From: Pseudomonadota bacterium
Lineage (GTDB): Bacteria > Pseudomonadota > Gammaproteobacteria > DASZBR01
Direction: 5' to 3'
DNA: 64,000 nt
Assembly (NCBI GenBank): GCA_021777765.1
Contig: JAJYDF010000012.1
Span: forward strand, 1-64,000
In this document: positions 28,160 to 36,327 of the stretch, piece after piece
How positions within the stretch are numbered: the stretch's first letter is position 1
How the letters are laid out: each line of letters starts with the position of its first letter
Translations under genes and position numbers: made by a program
Notes under the pieces: model-generated
Seen by the model: the letters and a program-made list of their open reading frames with translations, nothing else
The model's database searches: none
What the model was told of the DNA's origin: nothing

Positions 28160-28299
28160 ACGCCAAAATTGCATTTGCAGATTTGGTGTCGTATTATTTT
28201 CTTGGTCAGTGCGACGCCAAATCTGCAAATGCAGATTTAGTGTCGTGAAATTTCATCTATATTGACGACGCCAAATCTGCATTTGCAGGTTTGGTGTCG
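28160..28299. repeat. Three tandem 33-bp palindromes
   Basis: Near-perfect inverted repeats at 28160-28191, 28212-28245 and 28266-28299 share the unit CGACGCCAAATCTGCA and its complement TGCAGATTTGGTGTCG. They are separated by 20 bp, with unrelated spacers. They lie between the ORF6N gene and the ATPase gene, ending 38 bp before the ATPase start. They could be operators, RNA hairpins or a mobile REP-type array. Confidence 0.85.
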
Positions 28300-28337
28300 C
28301 GCTTATTGATTATCAGGACATTGGCTAGGATACAAGA

Positions 28338-29780
28338 ATGACTAGATTTATTGGGCGAACTGAAGAGTTAAAGGAGTTGAAAAACTTACTTAATAGAAAA
28401 ACTGCTAGCTTAGTAGTTCTGAAAGGACGTCGGCGTATTGGTAAGAGTAGATTAATTGAAGAGTTTGCTAAAGGCGAAACTTTCTATGTTATATCAGGTA
28501 TTCCGCCGACACCCGAAACGACTCAACAATCACAATTAGACGAATTTGCAAGACAAATGCACCTTCAAACTGGGTTGCCTGAAGTTAAAGCGGATGATTG
28601 GAGTAAATTGTTTGTATTGTTATATGAAAAAATTAAAACAGGAAGGGTTATAGTTCTATTTGATGAAATTTCATGGATGGGATCCAAGGATCCAGATTTT
28701 CTTGGAAAACTAAAAAATGCTTGGGATTTGTATTATAAAAAAAATCCACAACTCATCTTAGTTTTATGCGGATCTGTTACATCATGGATAGAAGAAAATA
28801 TTGTCAGTAACACAGGATTTTTAGGAAGACCTTCTTTGTATATGACATTAGAAGAGTTATCACTTGATGAATGTGATCAATTTTGGAATAAACATGCAGA
28901 TGAGATATCAGCATTTGAAAAGTTTAAAATTCTTTCCGTAACTGGTGGGGTGCCACGATATTTGGAACTTATCAATCCTAAATTACCAGCGGAAGAAAAT
29001 ATAAGGCAATTATGTTTCTCGAAAAATGGGCCATTGGTGAATGAATTTGAACATATCTTTTCAAATATTTTCTCTCAGCGCAGTGAAATATACAAAAAGA
29101 TAGTTCAACAAATTGTACATAAACCATTAATGGCGGAAGAACTGGCAGAGAGTGTTGGGTTGACACGAACAGGGCAATTTGATGATTATCTTAATGACCT
29201 TGTATTAAGTGGTTTGGTAGCAAGAGATTATACTTGGCATATAAACACGGTTGAAACATCAAAGCTGAGTCAATATCGCTTAAAAGATAATTACATTCGA
29301 TTTTATCTTAAATATATTTTGCCAAATAAAATTAAAATTGAAAAAAACCGATTTAAAGATTTTTCTTTAGGATTATTGTCGGGTTGGGAAACAATAATGG
29401 GCTTGCAATTTGAAAATTTGGTATTAAATAATCATGCTGAAATTCATAAAATACTGGCAATTAAATCAGAAGATGTAGTTTTTGACAATCCATATTTTCA
29501 AAGAACAACAACTCGCTATCAAGGATGTCAGATTGATTATATGATTCAAACTCGTTTTGATAATTTGTATATCTGTGAAGTTAAATTTTCAAAAAATCCA
29601 ATTGGTGTAAAAGTCATTTCTGAGGTCAAAGAGAAAATTAAACGATTAAAAATGCCTCGACATATATCGCGTCGTCCTGTGTTGATTCATGTTAATGGTG
29701 TGACAGATGAAACGCTAGAGGCAAATTATTTTGCAAACATTATTGATTTCGGTAATTTATTATCAAATAAAATGGTTTAA
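28338..29780 (+). CDS. AAA ATPase of the archaeal-ATPase / DUF234 type
   Basis: The protein has 480 residues. The ATPase domain has a Walker A-type GRRRIGKS at 30-37, Walker B VIVLFDE at 104-110 and a sensor-like LVLCGSVTSW. A winged-helix region follows (around PLMAEELAESVGLTRTGQFDDYL). The C-terminal part (QIDYMIQ ... YICEVKFS) has the D...ExK spacing of PD-(D/E)xK nucleases, typical of the DUF234 end of this family. These ATPases are common in archaea and scattered in bacteria, and their function is not established. Three palindromes lie directly upstream. Confidence 0.88.
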   Translation: MTRFIGRTEELKELKNLLNRKTASLVVLKGRRRIGKSRLIEEFAKGETFYVISGIPPTPETTQQSQLDEFARQMHLQTGLPEVKADDWSKLFVLLYEKIKTGRVIVLFDEISWMGSKDPDFLGKLKNAWDLYYKKNPQLILVLCGSVTSWIEENIVSNTGFLGRPSLYMTLEELSLDECDQFWNKHADEISAFEKFKILSVTGGVPRYLELINPKLPAEENIRQLCFSKNGPLVNEFEHIFSNIFSQRSEIYKKIVQQIVHKPLMAEELAESVGLTRTGQFDDYLNDLVLSGLVARDYTWHINTVETSKLSQYRLKDNYIRFYLKYILPNKIKIEKNRFKDFSLGLLSGWETIMGLQFENLVLNNHAEIHKILAIKSEDVVFDNPYFQRTTTRYQGCQIDYMIQTRFDNLYICEVKFSKNPIGVKVISEVKEKIKRLKMPRHISRRPVLIHVNGVTDETLEANYFANIIDFGNLLSNKMV

Positions 29781-29867
29781 GATCAATCTTGATATAAGAT
29801 AATTAACCACTAATAGAAAAGAGCTATAATTATAGGAGATTATACATAAAAATAGCAGAGGTTATAT

Positions 29868-31139
29868 ATGAGACCAACATTACAAATGGCAGTAGATGAA
29901 GTATTTGCAAATCTTCAAAGTGATATTCAAACGGCAACGAATAAATTTAAAAAACAATTCTTTGTTCAGCCTAATCAAAATTTAGTTGATTATATCGTCC
30001 CTGATTTAATGAGGTTAATCAAAGAAAGATTGCAAAAAAGAGGATTTACATTAGAGGATGTGTTAAATGATGCAAATGCGAAATACAGATTTAAGGAAAA
30101 TACCTATTTAGAAGCTGTGTTAAATCATTTTAAAAATACTGAGGTATTTATAAAAAACAAAAACGTTCAATCAGAACAACAGTGGATGAAGATAAATTTT
30201 GCACAAATTCCTGGCCAACCAAAAGATAATTTATTTGATAAATTTAATATTAAACAACCGCAGGATTTGAGAAAAGCTGTAGAAGATATGATGAGACAAC
30301 AACAGCAGCGGCAACATCAACAACCGCCACCGAAACCAATGCCAAAACCAGCACCACAACCTTCTGCGCAACCTCAACCCGCAGCACAACCTTCCCCAGG
30401 ACCCAGAGAACAACAAGCAAAAACAAAATATGGAAAAGAACAATCAGATGTTGTAAAAGCGGCAAATGCTATTTATGAAAAGCGAATAAAATTATGGCAA
30501 ATGGCTTGTTTTGGTAAACAAAACGATCATGAACTTATCCCACTTTTTACACTATTAATAAGGCTTGAGCTTAAGAAAAATAAATTGAGTTTGCGTGACA
30601 TACTCATTAATGATGAAGCAAGAATGATTTTTAATAAAAGTGAAAGGTTAAAATGGGCGCTAGAATTTTATGAAGATAGATTAAGAAAAGAGCAGAATAA
30701 TGATGCGCGATATCAACCCAGACATGAAAAAGCAGGACAAGATAAGCCGTCGCAGGCAGAAGATCCTGGTGAGGTCCAAGGGCCAAATAGAGTAAAAAAC
30801 GCAATGAGATATGCTTTAAAAGCAAATCAAGGGCCGGGGCTTTATACAAAGATGGGTTTAGATGTACTAAACCCTGCGCGAAATGATGCAGATTTGTTGA
30901 AAAAGGAAATTAGAAAAGTATTGTTGGCTGATCATCCTGATAAAAATCCAAATGATAATCCTCAACAGAAAATAGAAAGAGCTGCGAGATATCAAGCTGC
31001 TAGCGATTTAAATGACTTATTAAAGGAATCCGATGCAATAGCTGCATATAATAGAGGTATTGCAAAAATTCGAGGTAATGTACAACCCCCATCACCTTCC
31101 TCTGCACCTAAAGCAGCTTCTCCTAAATTTAATCATTAA
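29868..31139 (+). CDS. J-domain protein with duplicated N-terminal module
   Basis: This is a 423-residue protein. Residues 327-400 form a J-domain with the HPD tripeptide at 356-358 (LLADHPDKNPND). Two related helical segments precede it: 38-92 (IVPDLMRLIKERLQKRGFTL..) and 221-272 (LIPLFTLLIRLELKKNKLSL..), followed by DV/DI-L-ND and LxxALxxxxx in both. They are separated by a Gln/Pro-rich linker (143-183). A J-domain would recruit an Hsp70. The architecture is not DnaJ, CbpA or DjlA. A role against a host Hsp70 is possible, as seen for some Legionella-group effectors, but unproven. A strong terminator follows. Confidence 0.85.
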   Translation: MRPTLQMAVDEVFANLQSDIQTATNKFKKQFFVQPNQNLVDYIVPDLMRLIKERLQKRGFTLEDVLNDANAKYRFKENTYLEAVLNHFKNTEVFIKNKNVQSEQQWMKINFAQIPGQPKDNLFDKFNIKQPQDLRKAVEDMMRQQQQRQHQQPPPKPMPKPAPQPSAQPQPAAQPSPGPREQQAKTKYGKEQSDVVKAANAIYEKRIKLWQMACFGKQNDHELIPLFTLLIRLELKKNKLSLRDILINDEARMIFNKSERLKWALEFYEDRLRKEQNNDARYQPRHEKAGQDKPSQAEDPGEVQGPNRVKNAMRYALKANQGPGLYTKMGLDVLNPARNDADLLKKEIRKVLLADHPDKNPNDNPQQKIERAARYQAASDLNDLLKESDAIAAYNRGIAKIRGNVQPPSPSSAPKAASPKFNH

Positions 31140-31156
31140 TATAAATTGTTTAAATT

Positions 31157-31195
31157 AAAAAAGGCGGTCAGATTTAATCATGACCGCCTTTTTTA
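31157..31195 (+). terminator. Strong intrinsic terminator
   Basis: AAAAAAGGCGGTCA pairs with TGACCGCCTTTTTT around GATTTAATCA. It follows the J-domain gene and, being symmetric, may serve both strands. Confidence 0.9.
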
Positions 31196-31229
31196 ATCCT
31201 TTTAAAATATCAAATTCTAGTGAGGTAAA

Positions 31230-31331
31230 TTACTTTGTTTTTTTCTTTTTCAAAGTTTTTGTCAATTTTTGTTTACGAATACGCATTTTTACTTCTCCAT
31301 TTGTATTTAAAAATTGAACAATCCATTGCAT
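31230..31331 (-). CDS. Possible small basic protein, 18 or 33 residues
   Basis: This minus-strand frame ends in a very basic tail (MRIRKQKLTKTLKKKKTK). An internal ATG at 31286 has a strong GGAG site 9 bp upstream, giving 18 residues. The longer form starts at 31331 after AGGA. The product is reminiscent of tiny basic ribosome- or nucleic-acid-associated proteins, but I recognise no family. Confidence 0.35.
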   Translation of the reverse strand: MQWIVQFLNTNGEVKMRIRKQKLTKTLKKKKTK

Positions 31332-31448
31332 AAACGCTCATCCTAAGCTTCTTTTTAATATAGTAAAAATAGCTAGAAATACAAGTGACATGCTAATGTA
31401 TCTAATTAGGGATTATAAGCTATAGAAATAAAAATCAATTAAGACATT

Positions 31449-32456
31449 TTATAACAATGTGCAACATCGTTTGTCATTATGTTCTTTAGCTTCGGTTATA
31501 TCACTTTCAGAAGTATTTTTATCAGTTAAATCTCCCGTCTGAGAGGGCTTGGTTGAAAGGGTTACGATCGCATGATCGTTATTGATAGATTTATAAGAGT
31601 TAGTCGCTTTTTCAATAATATTTTCATCTTTATCATAGGTTACTTCTTTTGTTATTGCTTTAAATAGTAAGTCAGAAAATGCAGTATTTACTTTTTTCGT
31701 TATAATTGTTCCTTTTTGTATATTGGATAGACCTAATGTACAAGAGTTGAAGATTATTGTATTTAGTTTAAAATCTTTCAGTGTTATCCTGTAATTTCCT
31801 ATGTTTTTATTGTCAAGCAGTTCTGCTTCGAGCTTTAAAAAAGTTGGTATTAAAGCGTTATCATAGAGTCTTTGGAAGTATTCAATTCTTTTCGGTGTTG
31901 TTTGTGTTGCTAATTCATATGACAAATAGCATTGTGTTTCAAGCGAAATATCTCTCATTTTATTATCACTTATAGTGTTTGTAAAAAGTGCTTGTTGTGC
32001 AGCTGACTCATTGCGGTCAAGAATTGCCTGAATGAATTTATTTGCAGGTATTTCAATACTAATCCAAAAAGTTAATTTTTGATTCGCAAAAATGGATGAA
32101 AAAGTGCTGCTTCTTCTTGATGCTTTTGACCATGAACGGTTCAATTTGGTTGATTGGGTTAATTTCTCAATTTTAGCTTCGATGATTGATCTGATCACTT
32201 TTTTTCTTTGTAAATGCATTTGGTTAGCATCTAATGTTTCATCGGGTAACGCGGTAGTTTGGTAAAATGTTTTTAATGTTTTAAAAGCAAAGTGTGTCTC
32301 ATGACCGTCTTGGGGTTTAATAATGGCGGATAATTCAAATATTAGCTCATTGAGTTTCAAGCCTTCATAATTTTCAGCAGTACGAATTAAAGCACGAGTA
32401 TGAGATTCCAGCTCATCTTGAAGCGTAGCATTAATTTGATTTTCTATAACAGCCAT
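31449..32456 (-). CDS. Unknown protein ending in a CaaX prenylation box; candidate effector
   Basis: No known domain is visible in this 335-residue protein. Its last residues are KRCCTLL, which is a CaaX box (CTLL) preceded by a second Cys and basic residues, as in host RhoB-type GTPases. X = Leu favours geranylgeranylation. Bacteria do not prenylate proteins, but some Legionella effectors (for example AnkB) use host prenyltransferases through such a motif. The ATG at 32456 has an AAGGA site 10 bp upstream; the GTG at 32465 is too close to that site. The stretch SWSKASRRSSTFSS near residue 110 is serine- and arginine-rich. Confidence 0.75.
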   Translation of the reverse strand: MAVIENQINATLQDELESHTRALIRTAENYEGLKLNELIFELSAIIKPQDGHETHFAFKTLKTFYQTTALPDETLDANQMHLQRKKVIRSIIEAKIEKLTQSTKLNRSWSKASRRSSTFSSIFANQKLTFWISIEIPANKFIQAILDRNESAAQQALFTNTISDNKMRDISLETQCYLSYELATQTTPKRIEYFQRLYDNALIPTFLKLEAELLDNKNIGNYRITLKDFKLNTIIFNSCTLGLSNIQKGTIITKKVNTAFSDLLFKAITKEVTYDKDENIIEKATNSYKSINNDHAIVTLSTKPSQTGDLTDKNTSESDITEAKEHNDKRCCTLL

Positions 32457-32644
32457 ATTGATCACATCCTTATTATTAAATTGTTGTGGTTAATAATTTC
32501 ACAAATATGCATGGTATTCAGAACTCAGTGTAAGTCTATGCGCTGATCACCGGAAAGCTTGTAAGCATGTTCTAAATTAGATTGGGTTTTAGAAACTGAT
32601 GATGATTTTTTTTAAAAAACAAATGGTTGTTTACAAACACATCT

Positions 32645-32650
32645 TATAAT
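32645..32650 (+). promoter_or_regulatory. Probable -10 box of the aromatic (Phe-branch) operon
   Basis: TATAAT lies 40 bp before the leader peptide ATG. The -35 is weak (TGGTTG at 32624-32629, 15-bp spacing). This would give a leader RNA of about 240 nt before the DAHP synthase start. Confidence 0.45.
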
Positions 32651-32689
32651 AGTATGTTATACACATTTTATATCACTAATTATTCAATC

Positions 32690-32785
32690 ATGAAGCAAAT
32701 TAATTTCATTAATAACATTTCTCGTCATTTGGCGTTACGCCAAACGTTCCGTTATTTTGCTTCATATCACTATTTTCTGCCCTAG
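32690..32785 (+). CDS. Phe/Tyr-rich leader peptide, putative attenuator of the Phe branch
   Basis: This 31-codon frame has the end TFRYFASYHYFLP-stop, with six Phe or Tyr codons among codons 20-29. It lies between the promoter-like box and a DAHP synthase-pheA operon, just as pheL precedes pheA in E. coli, whose peptide also ends in Phe repeats and FP. The stop codon falls in the loop of a 7-bp hairpin, TTCTGCC-CTA-GGCAGAA (32775-32791). A second hairpin overlaps codons 13-18 (TTTGGCG-TTA-CGCCAAA, 32728-32744), and a third (AACCC-GGCG-GGGTT) lies at 32801-32814. No ribosome site is obvious, and no U-run terminator is visible, which lowers confidence. Confidence 0.6.
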   Translation: MKQINFINNISRHLALRQTFRYFASYHYFLP

Positions 32786-32894
32786 GCAGAAACTACTTAT
32801 AACCCGGCGGGGTTCCACTAACGCAAACACAAATTCTCCAAAACCCTAAAAAAGCAGTAAAAATGCTGCATATTTGTAATTAATGAGGTGTTTT

Positions 32895-33950
32895 ATGTCT
32901 AAACCCCTAGATGATATTCGAATTTCTTCGTTACGTCCTTTGATGTCTCCTGCCTTGTTGGAAGATGAAATTCCCTTAACAGCGCCAGCAATTGAAACAA
33001 TCAGTGAATCTAGAAAAATCGCTAATGATATTGTTCAGCAAAAAGACGATCGCTTAATTGTTATTGTTGGACCGTGTTCAATTCATGATCAAAAATCGGC
33101 ACTAGATTATGGTAGACGCTTATCTGAATTGATTGCTAAATATCGCCAAGATTTATGCATTATCATGCGTGTTTATTTTGAAAAACCACGTACAACAGTA
33201 GGATGGAAAGGATTAATCAATGATCCCGATTTGGATAATAGTTTCCATATTAATCACGGTTTACGTGTTGCCCGCAAATTATTACGTGATTTAAATATCA
33301 TGGGTGTGCCTTGTGGAACGGAATTTCTTGATACCATTATTCCGCAATATATTTCAGATTTAATTGCATGGGGCGCAATTGGAGCGCGTACTACAGAAAG
33401 TCAAATTCATCGTGAATTAGCTTCTGGTTTATCAATGCCAATTGGATTTAAAAATGGTACCGATGGAAATGTTCAAATTGCTATCGATGCTATGCGATCA
33501 GCCTCTTTTCCTCATCATTTTCTCGGTGTTACAAAAGCAGGTATAGCAGCGATTGTTGCAACAAAAGGTAATGATACAACGCATGTTATTTTGCGTGGCG
33601 GCGCGCATAAAACAAATTATGATGCAGAAAGTGTGTCAGAGGTTTGTGCTATTTTGCATAAAAATAAATTAATTCCCAGTGTGATGATTGATTGTAGTCA
33701 CGGTAATAGTTTAAAAGATCATTTACGCCAACCTGCTGTTGTTAAAAATGTAGCACACCAGATTGCTGAAGGATCTCATAAAATAATGGGCGTTATGATA
33801 GAAAGCCATATTAATCCTGGTAGACAAGATCTCAAGAAAAAAGAAGATCTGGAATATGGACAGAGCATTACCGATGCTTGTATTGGTTGGAATGAAACGG
33901 AATTATTAATTGATTTATTGGCAAAAGCAGTACAAAGGAGGCGCGCATGA
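32895..33950 (+). CDS. DAHP synthase, type I-alpha (AroG/F/H type)
   Basis: This is the second DAHP synthase in the window, a 351-residue protein of the E. coli AroF/G/H subtype. Motifs are LIVIVGPCSIHD, MRVYFEKPRTTVGWKGLINDP, GARTTESQIHRELASGLSMP, GFKNGTDG, VILRGG and MIDCSHGNS. The ATG at 32895 follows GAGGTG; an ATG at 32883 overlaps that site and is less likely. It overlaps pheA by 4 bp, so it is probably the Phe/Tyr-branch isoenzyme. The Phe/Tyr leader peptide lies 110 bp upstream. Which amino acid inhibits it cannot be read with certainty. Confidence 0.94.
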   Translation: MSKPLDDIRISSLRPLMSPALLEDEIPLTAPAIETISESRKIANDIVQQKDDRLIVIVGPCSIHDQKSALDYGRRLSELIAKYRQDLCIIMRVYFEKPRTTVGWKGLINDPDLDNSFHINHGLRVARKLLRDLNIMGVPCGTEFLDTIIPQYISDLIAWGAIGARTTESQIHRELASGLSMPIGFKNGTDGNVQIAIDAMRSASFPHHFLGVTKAGIAAIVATKGNDTTHVILRGGAHKTNYDAESVSEVCAILHKNKLIPSVMIDCSHGNSLKDHLRQPAVVKNVAHQIAEGSHKIMGVMIESHINPGRQDLKKKEDLEYGQSITDACIGWNETELLIDLLAKAVQRRRA

Positions 33951-35032
33951 GTTCTGAAATTGAATTAGATAAAATTCGCAATCAAATCGATAAAATTGAT
34001 AATGATATACAACAATTAATTAATCAAAGAGCTGACCTTGCATTATCGGTTGGAAAAATTAAACGAACTAATAATCATAAACCGATTTTTTATCGTCCTG
34101 AGCGTGAAGCAGAGGTATTAAAAAAAATCATTGAGCGTAATAAAGGTCCTTTGAGTGATGAGCAAATTTCGCTGATTTTTCGTGATTTAATGACGGCCTG
34201 TCTTTATTTGCAACAGCCAATAAAAATTGCATTTTTAGGGCCAGAAGGAACTTATACACAAATGGCTGTGCGAAAACATTTTGGCACTGAAACAGTAACC
34301 TCTCCTGTGACAACGATTGATCGTGTTTTTCGAGAAGTTGAGGGAGAGCATGTTAATTATGGTGTAGTGCCCATTGAAAATTCTACAGCGGGCGTTATTA
34401 ATGCAACATTGGATTCATTAATCGATTCACCGGTAGTGATTTGTGGTGAAATTATTATTCCTATTCATCATCATTTATTACGTGCAGCAGAAGAAAATGG
34501 TGATATCAAAAGAATTTATGCGCATGATCAAGCATTACAACAATGTGGTCGTTGGTTGGATGAGCATATGCCTAATGTTGAAACAATTGCAGTAACAAGT
34601 AATGGCATTGCTGCACAATTAGCGACAAAAGAATTAGATGCTGCTGCAATTGCAGGTGATTTAGCCGTTGAACTATATTCTTTAAAAGTGGTTAACCGTA
34701 ATATTGAAGATAATCCACATAATGAAACGCGTTTTGTGATTTTAGGTCGTCAAAAAGTGGCAGCAACAGGTGCAGATAAAACCACATTATTAATTGCTAC
34801 GCCGGATAAACCTGGTGCATTATATGAATTACTGCAAATATTTGCAGAAAATAATATTAATATAACGCAGATTGCTTCAAGACCTTATGGCGGTCGTGGT
34901 TGGTCTTATATATTTTTTCTTGATATTGAGGGACATCAAGAAGATCAAAAAATTAAATTAGCATTAGAGCAATTAAAAAATAAAACAATTATGTTGAATA
35001 TTTTAGGATCGTATCCAAAAGCAGTAATATAA
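33947..35032 (+). CDS. pheA: Bifunctional chorismate mutase / prephenate dehydratase
   Basis: This P-protein converts chorismate to prephenate and then phenylpyruvate. Residues 1-85 are an AroQ chorismate mutase (LDKIRNQIDKIDNDI, PEREAEVLKKI). Residues 93-270 are the dehydratase (IAFLGPEGTYTQMA, VPIENSTAGV, NETRF at 259-263). Residues 278-355 are an ACT domain (TPDKPGALYELLQIFAENNI, IASRPYGGRGW) that normally binds phenylalanine for feedback inhibition. The ATG overlaps the upstream DAHP synthase stop, so the two are translationally coupled. Confidence 0.96.
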   Translation: MSSEIELDKIRNQIDKIDNDIQQLINQRADLALSVGKIKRTNNHKPIFYRPEREAEVLKKIIERNKGPLSDEQISLIFRDLMTACLYLQQPIKIAFLGPEGTYTQMAVRKHFGTETVTSPVTTIDRVFREVEGEHVNYGVVPIENSTAGVINATLDSLIDSPVVICGEIIIPIHHHLLRAAEENGDIKRIYAHDQALQQCGRWLDEHMPNVETIAVTSNGIAAQLATKELDAAAIAGDLAVELYSLKVVNRNIEDNPHNETRFVILGRQKVAATGADKTTLLIATPDKPGALYELLQIFAENNINITQIASRPYGGRGWSYIFFLDIEGHQEDQKIKLALEQLKNKTIMLNILGSYPKAVI

Positions 35033-35037
35033 CCACC

Positions 35038-35074
35038 ATTTTTTTCCTTCTCTCGTTTACGGGAGAAGGAAAAA
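35038..35074. repeat. Hairpin repeat family 2, copy d
   Basis: A diverged copy reads TTCCTTCTCTCGTTTACGGGAGAAGGAA between pheA and the aminotransferase gene, without the GAGGGTG tail. Confidence 0.75.
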
Positions 35075-35097
35075 TTAATTTTATATGGGAGAAACGT

Positions 35098-36279
35098 ATG
35101 AACAAATCACCAAATTTATCTTTAAGCCACCGCGCATCACCATTAAAACAATCAGGTATTCGTAAAGCCAGCGCAAGATGCAGTGAAATTAATGGCATTA
35201 ATTTGGGCCAAGGTGTTTGTGATATTCCAACCCATGACTTTATTAAATCTGCTGCAGCAAAAGCCATTGCAGAAAATAAAAATCTGTATGCACCCCACGA
35301 AGGAATCATCGAATTACGTCAAACGTTAGCGCAAAAAATTAAACAATTTAATCAAATTGAAGTTAATCCACAAACTGAAATATTAGTTAGCCACGGATCA
35401 ACAGGTTCATATGTTTCTGCTGCAAAAACATTATTTAATCCAGGTGATGAAGTCATTTTATTAGAACCTTTTTATGGATATCACAAATATATTTTAGAAT
35501 TATTAGGAATTACTGTAGTCAGCACCCGTGCGGAACAAGATGATTATCAAGTTGATTTTGACAAAATATCAGCAATTATTACCTCAAAAACACGTGGTAT
35601 TGTTATTTGTACACCTTGCAACCCTTCAGGAAAAGTATTTACTAAAGATGAATTGATTAAAATCGGTGATTTAGCAAAACAACATAATTTATATATTATC
35701 ACTGATGAAATTTATGAATATATTACTTATCCGGGGCATGAACATATTTCTATTGCGAGTTTAAATGATTATCGCGATCGCACTATTACAATTTCAGGAT
35801 TTTCCAAAACATATAATGTGACTGGATGGCGATTAGGATATTCATATGGTCCTGAAGAAATCATTCATAAGATGGCGCTGATACATGATTTATTATATAT
35901 CTGCCCACCCACACCTTTACAATATGCAATGGTTGCTGCATTACATTTAGATCACAGTTATATTGATGAAATGCGCAGTTCATTTTTAAATAAGCGTAAT
36001 TTAATTGTGAAATCATTACGTGATATGGGATTTAAAATGCGAGTGCCGCAAGGATCATATTATTTAATGGTTGATTTTACCGATTTAGGATTTGCAGATA
36101 ATGATGAAGACGCATCATCAATATTATTAGAAAAAGCTAAAGTGGCTACTGTGCCAGCGCGATCGTTTTATCATGACCCTGAAACAGGTAAGCATCAATT
36201 GCGATTATGTTTTGCATTAAGTGAGGATAAAATTCAAGCGGCGATGGAGAATATTAAATCGTTTTTGGAGAATCGTTAA
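35098..36279 (+). CDS. Class I PLP aminotransferase (aromatic / aspartate type)
   Basis: The protein has 393 residues of fold-type I. The PLP lysine is in ISGFSKTYNVTGWRLGY, the Asn-Pro motif in CTPCNPSGKVF, the Asp-Glu in ITDEIYEYI, and the carboxylate-binding Arg in HQLRLCFALS. It belongs to the aspartate / kynurenine-type subgroup, not the E. coli TyrB type. Its place after pheA suggests that it transaminates phenylpyruvate to phenylalanine. Prephenate or aspartate as substrate cannot be excluded. A GGGAGAAACGT ribosome site precedes the ATG. Confidence 0.88.
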   Translation: MNKSPNLSLSHRASPLKQSGIRKASARCSEINGINLGQGVCDIPTHDFIKSAAAKAIAENKNLYAPHEGIIELRQTLAQKIKQFNQIEVNPQTEILVSHGSTGSYVSAAKTLFNPGDEVILLEPFYGYHKYILELLGITVVSTRAEQDDYQVDFDKISAIITSKTRGIVICTPCNPSGKVFTKDELIKIGDLAKQHNLYIITDEIYEYITYPGHEHISIASLNDYRDRTITISGFSKTYNVTGWRLGYSYGPEEIIHKMALIHDLLYICPPTPLQYAMVAALHLDHSYIDEMRSSFLNKRNLIVKSLRDMGFKMRVPQGSYYLMVDFTDLGFADNDEDASSILLEKAKVATVPARSFYHDPETGKHQLRLCFALSEDKIQAAMENIKSFLENR

Positions 36280-36281
36280 TC

Positions 36282-36314
36282 TTTCCTTCTCCCGCAAGCG
36301 GGAGAAGGCAAAAA
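36282..36314. repeat. Hairpin repeat family 2, copy e
   Basis: CCTTCTCCCGCAAGCGGGAGAAGG lies between the aminotransferase gene and aroA, without the tail. Confidence 0.85.
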
Positions 36315-36327
36315 TGCGGAGTGTTAA

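Noticed and set aside
28160..28299. CRISPR array
   Set aside because: Only three units, each a full palindrome, with 20-bp gaps and no cas genes; this is not a CRISPR architecture.
30250..30465. Hydrophobic minus-strand frames opposite the Gln/Pro linker of the J-domain protein
   Set aside because: These are antisense readings of a low-complexity CAA/CCA-rich coding segment.
32856..32880. Terminator at GCAG-TAAAAATG-CTGC before the DAHP synthase
   Set aside because: The stem is only 4 bp and no T-run follows; not enough for a terminator call.
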